Positions 9,525 to 14,355 of a stretch of DNA of 14,355 bases are shown piece by piece. The DNA is taken from the NCBI GenBank assembly GCA_015680635.1, contig JAABOA010000316.1, positions 2,495-16,849 of the forward strand, given 5' to 3'. The notes under the pieces are model-generated. The model saw only the letters and a program-made list of their open reading frames with translations. It did no database searches and was not told the origin of the DNA. The number at the start of each line of letters is the position of its first letter. Within the stretch, counting starts at the first letter, position 1. Made by a program: the position numbers and the translations under genes. The DNA comes from Lunasporangiospora selenospora. Its lineage: Eukaryota > Mortierellomycota > Mortierellomycetes > Mortierellales > Mortierellaceae.

Positions 9525-9715
9525 ATATCAAGCCCACACCTTCAGATCAGAAATTTCGTATGATTTCTCTGTCCCTGGCCCCTTTTGATCGGGTCCTTGA
9601 CAGGTTTCCTGGGCTCTCAACACAGCTGCAGTGGCAAAATTTGTGGTTTTAATAGTCGTCGTGGCAGTGGTTAACAAATATGGGTCTTCAAGGCTCTTGA
9701 AATTAAGGGATCCTT

Positions 9716-9721
9716 TTTATT
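9716..9721 (-). terminator. Polyadenylation signal AATAAA for the glycogenin-like gene
   Basis: AATAAA on the minus strand lies 107 nt after the TAG stop at 9828-9830, in an A/T-rich setting. Spacing and orientation fit the glycogenin-like transcript. Confidence 0.6.
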
Positions 9722-9827
9722 TGTTTAGTGGAGCTAAATTACACATGAAGTTGTTAGTATATGCTGTGGCGGTGTTGAGCAGGCCCCTCTTCAGCAGAGC
9801 AGTGATGATGACTAGCCCCCTCTTCAA

Positions 9828-12800
9828 CTACAGCTCACGTCGGTCCAAGGCCATACTACTCCTTCGTCGCGCAATCTTGCCATCGCGAATCACAAATTCT
9901 GAATCATGTTCAAAAGTGCTGTTACGAGCTCCAGCCAATCCTCCTCCACCTTGTCCCCCAGACGATCCGCTCGCCTCCGAGGTAGTTCTCCAATGCTGCC
10001 GCTCTCTTTCTTCAGCCTCCTCTTCAGATTCGTCAGTCGATGACTCAAGCACGCGGCCATCGTCTTCATCCGAGTCCACCATAGATCCATGGGTCGATAG
10101 CTAATGATTGGTCCAAAGACAAAAGTCGTACAAAGGTCAACAACAGCGCAAAGTTTCAAAGGTGCATGGAAATGTGAGGCCCAAAAAAATAAAAAAGACT
10201 TACAGCGCTATATGGGTCATAGTACTCTTCTCCTTCGCGTGCTGTCCAATGACGTGGCTTCTTGCCCAAAAGCTCCTTCCAATTCCACTCGATCCGATAA
10301 TTGGAAAAGTCTTCTGCAGCCCCCGATCCTGAGGATCCAATGTTTTGCGATTGCTGTTGAGAATGTTTGTGGTGCTGAGCGACGGACGATGGGGCTCCCG
10401 GCATCGATGTAACAGATACTCCTCCACTGATCGAATGCTTGTGCTCCAAGCCATACTTGGAGCCCCATGAACCCTTGGGGGTACCTGGTCCAAATCGGGA
10501 TGGAGTTGAAGGTCCAGGTGTCGTTGGTCGACTGCCAGCACGGCTACCAGCTCGACTACCAGCACGGCTGGAGTAGCCTGAAGCAAACGACCCATATCTA
10601 TACGAGGGTCCTCCCACAAGCGGTGTCGAGGGCAAATATGGGGATCCCAAGGGAAGTGTTCCTCGGGTGTGCTTCTCTCCAAAGTACTCGAGGTCGTCGA
10701 GGTCTTCCTCCTCCACAGATTCGTCCTCATCGTCATCTTCAGCCTCGTATTCCTCAGTATAACCATGAGTAGAGTATCCAGAAGTCGCCCGAGCACTTCT
10801 TGATTTGAGCCCCTTACCCTTGCTTACGGACATGGTCATGCTCGACGAAGCACCCTTAACTAGAGCCTCGTTAGGTAGGTTGGGGTCATTGGCATAGAGA
10901 TGTCCACCAGAGGAAGTGAACTTGCTACTGCCTCCACTTGTAGAGGTGCTCGCTGCCGATTGACGAGTTGAGTACCGGCTTGTAGCCTGGGGGTATCTGG
11001 AAAGGACTTGCATCGCTTCAACAACAGCAGCTTCCGACGCCTCTCTCTCTCGAATCTCCAATCTCCTCTTCCTCTCTGCAGCATCCTCTGCAGTATCCTC
11101 AACTTCACTCCGCTCCTGCGCAGGACTGGTGTCGATCTGGAGTGCAAGTCCAATCAACCGCTTTGGCTCTCGTGAGATCTCTGTCTCGTACGTCCTTCCG
11201 GTAGTTGATACTTTTGAAGTAACGGAATCGACCGTCTTTGTCTCACTACCGCTGATAGATGCAACTCTAGTTCCTGTCGTCTTGATCGTTCTTACACCTA
11301 CGGCTCGAAGACCTGGCGGCGTATCAACTCTTGTCGTCTGAGATGCGTGCAGAGTTCCCATTTCGGCCGTGGAAGCCAATTCCAAGTCTCCACCCTCTGC
11401 TCTATAGTTCAGAGTACCTGACTGAGTAGCGCTTGAAGTTGTCCTGGATGCTGCGCTCGTGCTAGTAGTTTCGGTGCTCTGGCTCGATGCAGCTACCCTC
11501 TGAGAACCGACTTGTGTCTTTGATACTGAACTTGTCGAGGCACTGCTTGAAGTCGCTGCCGATGTTGTCGATGTCGAAGATGTTCTTGTCGTACCAGAGG
11601 TCAACCGACTGGCTTCTTGAGATTTGTTTAAGGTGATGGATGAGCGACCTCCAGTGAAGAAACTTGTGCGGGGGCCAGGAGGGATCTCAAAGACTTTCTC
11701 TCCTCCCGTTGTACTAGACTCAGTTGTCTCACTTACGACGGCTCCATTGGCAAACTTTCGACGAGTAATTGTCGTTGTCACCGTGGTCCTCACGAATCGT
11801 TGGGGCCATGGCTTGATAACCTTTCCAGCGGCGATGGTTGTCACTGCTGTCGATGAGGCCGCAGAGTGTTCTTTAGAGACACTAGTCGTTGCTGTCGTCG
11901 TTGCTGTCGAGGATGATTCAGTAGCCATGCTAGACGTAGCTTCTGTCCTTGACCTGAGTAAACGTTCACGTTGTTCAACAGATCCGTGAAGCTCTTGGCC
12001 TTGGATTGAGCTTGAACCTGCACCAGAAGCGAGGGATGCTGATGTGGATGATAGAGTTGACAAGGGTGTCCTTTGACCAATTGCGGTGGCTGTGGTTGCC
12101 CTCGCGGTCCTCTCCAATTGGGCTTGACCAGAGGCCCTTCTAACATGGTGAAGAGCACTAGCAGTAGAGTCTTCGGAAACGAGAGCCGTCGTTCCATAAA
12201 CCCTACCAGACCTTGCAATAGCTGCACCAACAGCTGCCGCCGCTCCAACTGCAATCGGACCAGCACTTGAACTTGTCTTGGTAGTTCTCCTCGATGTCCG
12301 AGATATACCTTCACTTGCTGTATCTGCAGTGCCAAAGGATGAGTAATCAAATGCTCCTGAACGACGGTCTTGACGCAACGGCAACGCGAGTTCAACCTCT
12401 TCATCTTCAATACGGAGCTTCTTCTTTGTCGTCGAAATATTGGGTGGATCCCAAGCATTTCGGAAGGCATAGCCCGAGCTCTCTTCTTGTTGTCTCTGCC
12501 GCTCTTGGGCACGATGTCTAGCCAGTCTAGTCAGTCGCAACTTCTCTTGACGGAGTTCTTCCTCTTTCAGCCTGGCCTCTTCCTGTTCTCTTTGCCAGCG
12601 CTCTTCCTCCTCAAGACGCTCTCGAACCAGTTCTGCTTCAAATATCTCTTGACGTTGCTTTGCCTCGTATGCAAGCATATCTTCGAGACCATAACCTTTC
12701 CGGAACCCTCCAGCACTACTCTTGCGGCTACGGGGACGTCTTCTTTCTGTCTTTTCTAGGATCGACATCTGGACTCCCACATCAACGTCCCATGCATTCA

Positions 12801-14355
12801 CCAGCCTAAAGTTCTCGAATGCTTGGCTGCCCGTAGCCTTCTCATGTGCTTCTTCTTGGAGTCGGTCACGTTCGTATCTTGCATACTCTTGCATTCGAAT
12901 GCGCTCCAGAGCGGCTTCTTCAAGCTGCAGCCGCCGCGTCAGTTCGAACTCTTGTTGACGCTTTCGTTCCTCAGCCGACGCCGCAAAGTTGTAGTAGGTT
13001 CTTGTGGGTGTTCGCGGGGTCAGAGGTGTATTTGTTCCACCAGATTCCCAGGGGAAGACGGGCCGTCCTCTCCCTGTTGGGGTTGAGGAAGTTTCGTCTG
13101 TTGTACTATCATCATACTGCATTGGCGCGACCTCCAGTGGAGGATGGGCTCTTCGAGGATCCTCGCGCAAGTCCCACGCGTTGGGATAGTACATATCTGG
13201 GAGTCCTACTGGCTCTGGTATGATGGCCTGAAACGAAGTCTGGAAGCCTCCATTATTGGATCCGTCGTTCACAGGGAGCCGATAGCGGTAATCAGTCAAA
13301 TGATGAGGATTAAGGTCAACAGCAGGACTTTGACTTGTCTGTGACACTTGGTGGTGTTCTTGCTTCTCACCCTGGCCATTGACGATAGAGTTGGTGTCGT
13401 AGCGAAAGGATTCTGGTTCAGGTATATCGGGAACCTTGGCAGGGATAGGCTGAGGATGATAGTGATAGTCTGTTAGATGATGTGGATTGAAGGCATACTG
13501 AGGTTCGTCCTGCTGGCTCTGCTGATGTTCATGATGCTTGTGGTGTTCGTGATGCTCATGGTTCTGGTTGTGTTCATGGTGCTCGCGGTGTTCGTGACTT
13601 TGGTGATGCTCATGGTGTTCATGATGCTGTTGGTGCTCATGATGCTGTTGGTGCTCATGATGCTGTTGGTGCTCATGATGTTGTTGGTGCTCGTGCTGTT
13701 GATGCTGGCTTTGCTCATGGTGCTGATGTTCATGCCCTCCTCCTCCTCCTCCTCCATGATGTTCATGCTGATGCTCATGCTGATGCTCATGCTGATGTTC
13801 CACAGGGGGAGGAATCCAATAACCGTGCTTTCCGTGCTCAACATGCCAGTCGAGTCGGTCGATAGCACGTGGAGGGATTGGGGGGCGCCAAGGCTCATCT
13901 ACATGGACATGGTGGTGAGGCTGGTGGTAGACCCCACCATGGTGCTGTTCATGGTGGGGCTGGTGGTGATGGTGTTCATGGTGGTGCTCTTGATGATGCT
14001 CTTGATGATGTTCTTGATGATGCTCTTGGTGATGATCCTGGTGATATGCAATAGGTGCTTCGTGGTGTTGATGCTGATGGTCATGGTGGTGGTGCTGCTC
14101 TTGGTGGTGGTGGTGATGGTGGTGGTGATGGTCATGGCCCTGGTGCTGATGATGGTGTTGGTGTTGGTCATGATGTGCAGGTGCAGGCACTGCAGGATAA
14201 TGCTGATTTTGGTGCACGTATGGCTGAAACCAGCCCTGGTAATGCGGTTGCCGCTCAACATTCTGCCCCTTTGGCTGGCCATCCAATCCAAGGCGGTCCC
14301 ACTGGCTCGTTGGCGGCAGCTCGTAGCCATGTGCCACCTCATGGATATCTGACAC
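9828..14355 (-). CDS. Glycogenin-like protein, C-terminal part (5' end beyond window)
   Basis: The model is complement(join(9828..10100, 10204..14355)), 1474 visible residues with the frame open to the right edge. Residue numbers count from the edge; the edge codon GTG is not a start. Glycogenin primes glycogen by self-glucosylation and binds glycogen synthase through tail motifs. The tail shows the fungal glycogenin motif 'PVFPWES' (432-438) and three 'NAWD' motifs (392-395, 520-523, 633-636). Coiled-coil-like charged helices lie at about 461-510 and 560-625. Before them are two His-rich blocks (61-152, 187-279) and a repeated 'NPHHLTDY' (290-297, 349-356). A Ser/Thr-rich stretch of several hundred residues follows, then an acidic segment, an 'SRAG' repeat, 'WNWKELLGKKPRHW' and 'EEYYDPYSA'. 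The last exon adds 90 residues, acidic and then 'RRRSSMALDRREL', where RRxS fits a PKA-type site. The GT8 catalytic domain is not in the window, so the call rests on tail motifs only. The tail is much longer than in animal glycogenins. Confidence 0.75.
10101..10203 (-). other. Phase-0 intron near the 3' end of the glycogenin-like gene
   Basis: The donor is GCT|GTAAGT and the acceptor TTAG|CTATCG. Without splicing, translation would run into unrelated residues and stop at 10156-10158. Splicing joins 'YYDPYSA' to 'LSTHGSMVDSDED', continuing the acidic C-terminus. Confidence 0.85.
10534..10569 (-). repeat. Three 12-nt tandem units coding for Ser-Arg-Ala-Gly
   Basis: Three consecutive 12-nt units with synonymous changes (AGC/AGT, CGT/CGA, GGT/GGC) encode SRAG three times, followed by SRP. 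They form a short Arg/Ser-rich basic patch after the acidic segment of the glycogenin-like tail. Confidence 0.8.
13519..13797 (-). repeat. His-rich coding repeat block 2
   Basis: This block encodes tail residues 187-279. It includes 18-nt tandem units at 13621-13692 (four copies, EHQQHH) and 12-nt units at 13764-13799 (three copies, EHQH), plus a (TCC)n tract at about 13738-13756 giving a Gly run. By my count about 43 of 93 residues are His, mixed with Glu and Gln. Confidence 0.85.
13900..14175 (-). repeat. His-rich coding repeat block 1
   Basis: This block encodes tail residues 61-152. Five degenerate 12-nt units lie at 13986-14045 (HHQE type), with a run of nine His codons at about 14101-14127. 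By my count about 50 of 92 residues are His. Confidence 0.85.

Larger units (their letters stand above)
9259..9710 (-). promoter_or_regulatory. Upstream region of the channel gene
   Basis: About 450 bp lie between the glycogenin 3' UTR and the channel ATG. On the channel sense strand, 9323-9369 is strongly CT-rich, a pattern common just upstream of fungal start codons, and so a plausible transcription-start or leader region. Further upstream are a C11 tract (9440-9450 in the sense direction) and a 6-bp inverted repeat (9507-9524). I see no convincing TATA box. Promoter function is inferred from position only. Confidence 0.4.

Noticed and set aside
9631-10104. A 157-codon plus-strand open frame
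   Set aside because: It overlaps the last glycogenin exon and its 3' UTR in antisense. The minus exon joins in phase to the main exon and continues a sensible acidic tail, so the plus frame is a shadow.
13621-13692. Regular 18-bp repeats as a CRISPR-like array
   Set aside because: The units are directly adjacent with no unique spacers, are in frame with a coding sequence, and the genome is eukaryotic.
13477-14352. A 291-codon plus-strand open frame rich in Met, Leu and Val, looking like a hydrophobic membrane protein
   Set aside because: It is the antisense of the His/Gln/Glu repeat codons: CAT/CAC/CAG read backwards give ATG/GTG/CTG. The minus-strand glycogenin-like frame continues through it with recognisable motifs on the downstream side.
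14353-14355. GTG at the right edge as the start of the glycogenin-like protein
   Set aside because: It is only the last codon visible in an open frame; the catalytic domain should lie upstream, outside the window.

Overview
The window looks like nuclear DNA of a filamentous fungus, most likely an early-diverging lineage such as Mortierellomycota. The evidence is that its genes are interrupted by short GT-AG introns of about 50 to 140 nt, and that it encodes a glycogenin-type tail with fungal PVFPWE/NAWD motifs, a Rab-GAP with a fungal 'YGFIYD' lead-in, and a TRP-like channel with a beta-propeller-like N-terminal half. The taxon is an inference from gene style; no marker gene is present.

Layout. 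(1) Positions 2-2242, plus strand: the 3' part of a TBC-domain Rab GTPase-activating protein (TBC1D10/EPI64-like). Its N-terminus is cut by the left edge, it has one intron (518-622), and it carries a long low-complexity tail. (2) Positions 2243-3049: a convergent intergenic region holding the TBC 3' UTR (purine tract, AATAAA at 2372-2377), about 550 bp with no recognisable gene, and a small hairpin. (3) Positions 3050-9258, minus strand: a complete gene that I reconstruct as 14 exons encoding about 1646 residues. It has an N-terminal soluble region with WD40/beta-propeller character, a six-transmembrane TRP-like ion-transport domain and a C-terminal coiled coil. (4) Positions 9259-9827: the upstream region of the channel gene plus the 3' UTR of the next gene. 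(5) Positions 9828-14355, minus strand: the C-terminal 1474 residues of a glycogenin-like protein. It has one intron (10101-10203), and its start, with the expected GT8 catalytic domain, lies beyond the right edge.

The three genes belong to separate house-keeping or signalling functions (vesicle traffic, ion signalling, glycogen priming), and nothing shows a cluster or operon. I see no transposase, integrase, CRISPR array, rRNA or tRNA. The most notable features are the fusion of a propeller-like module to a TRP-type pore, the two very histidine-rich blocks in the glycogenin tail, and several homopolymer or microsatellite tracts in the channel introns, two of them abutting 3' splice sites.
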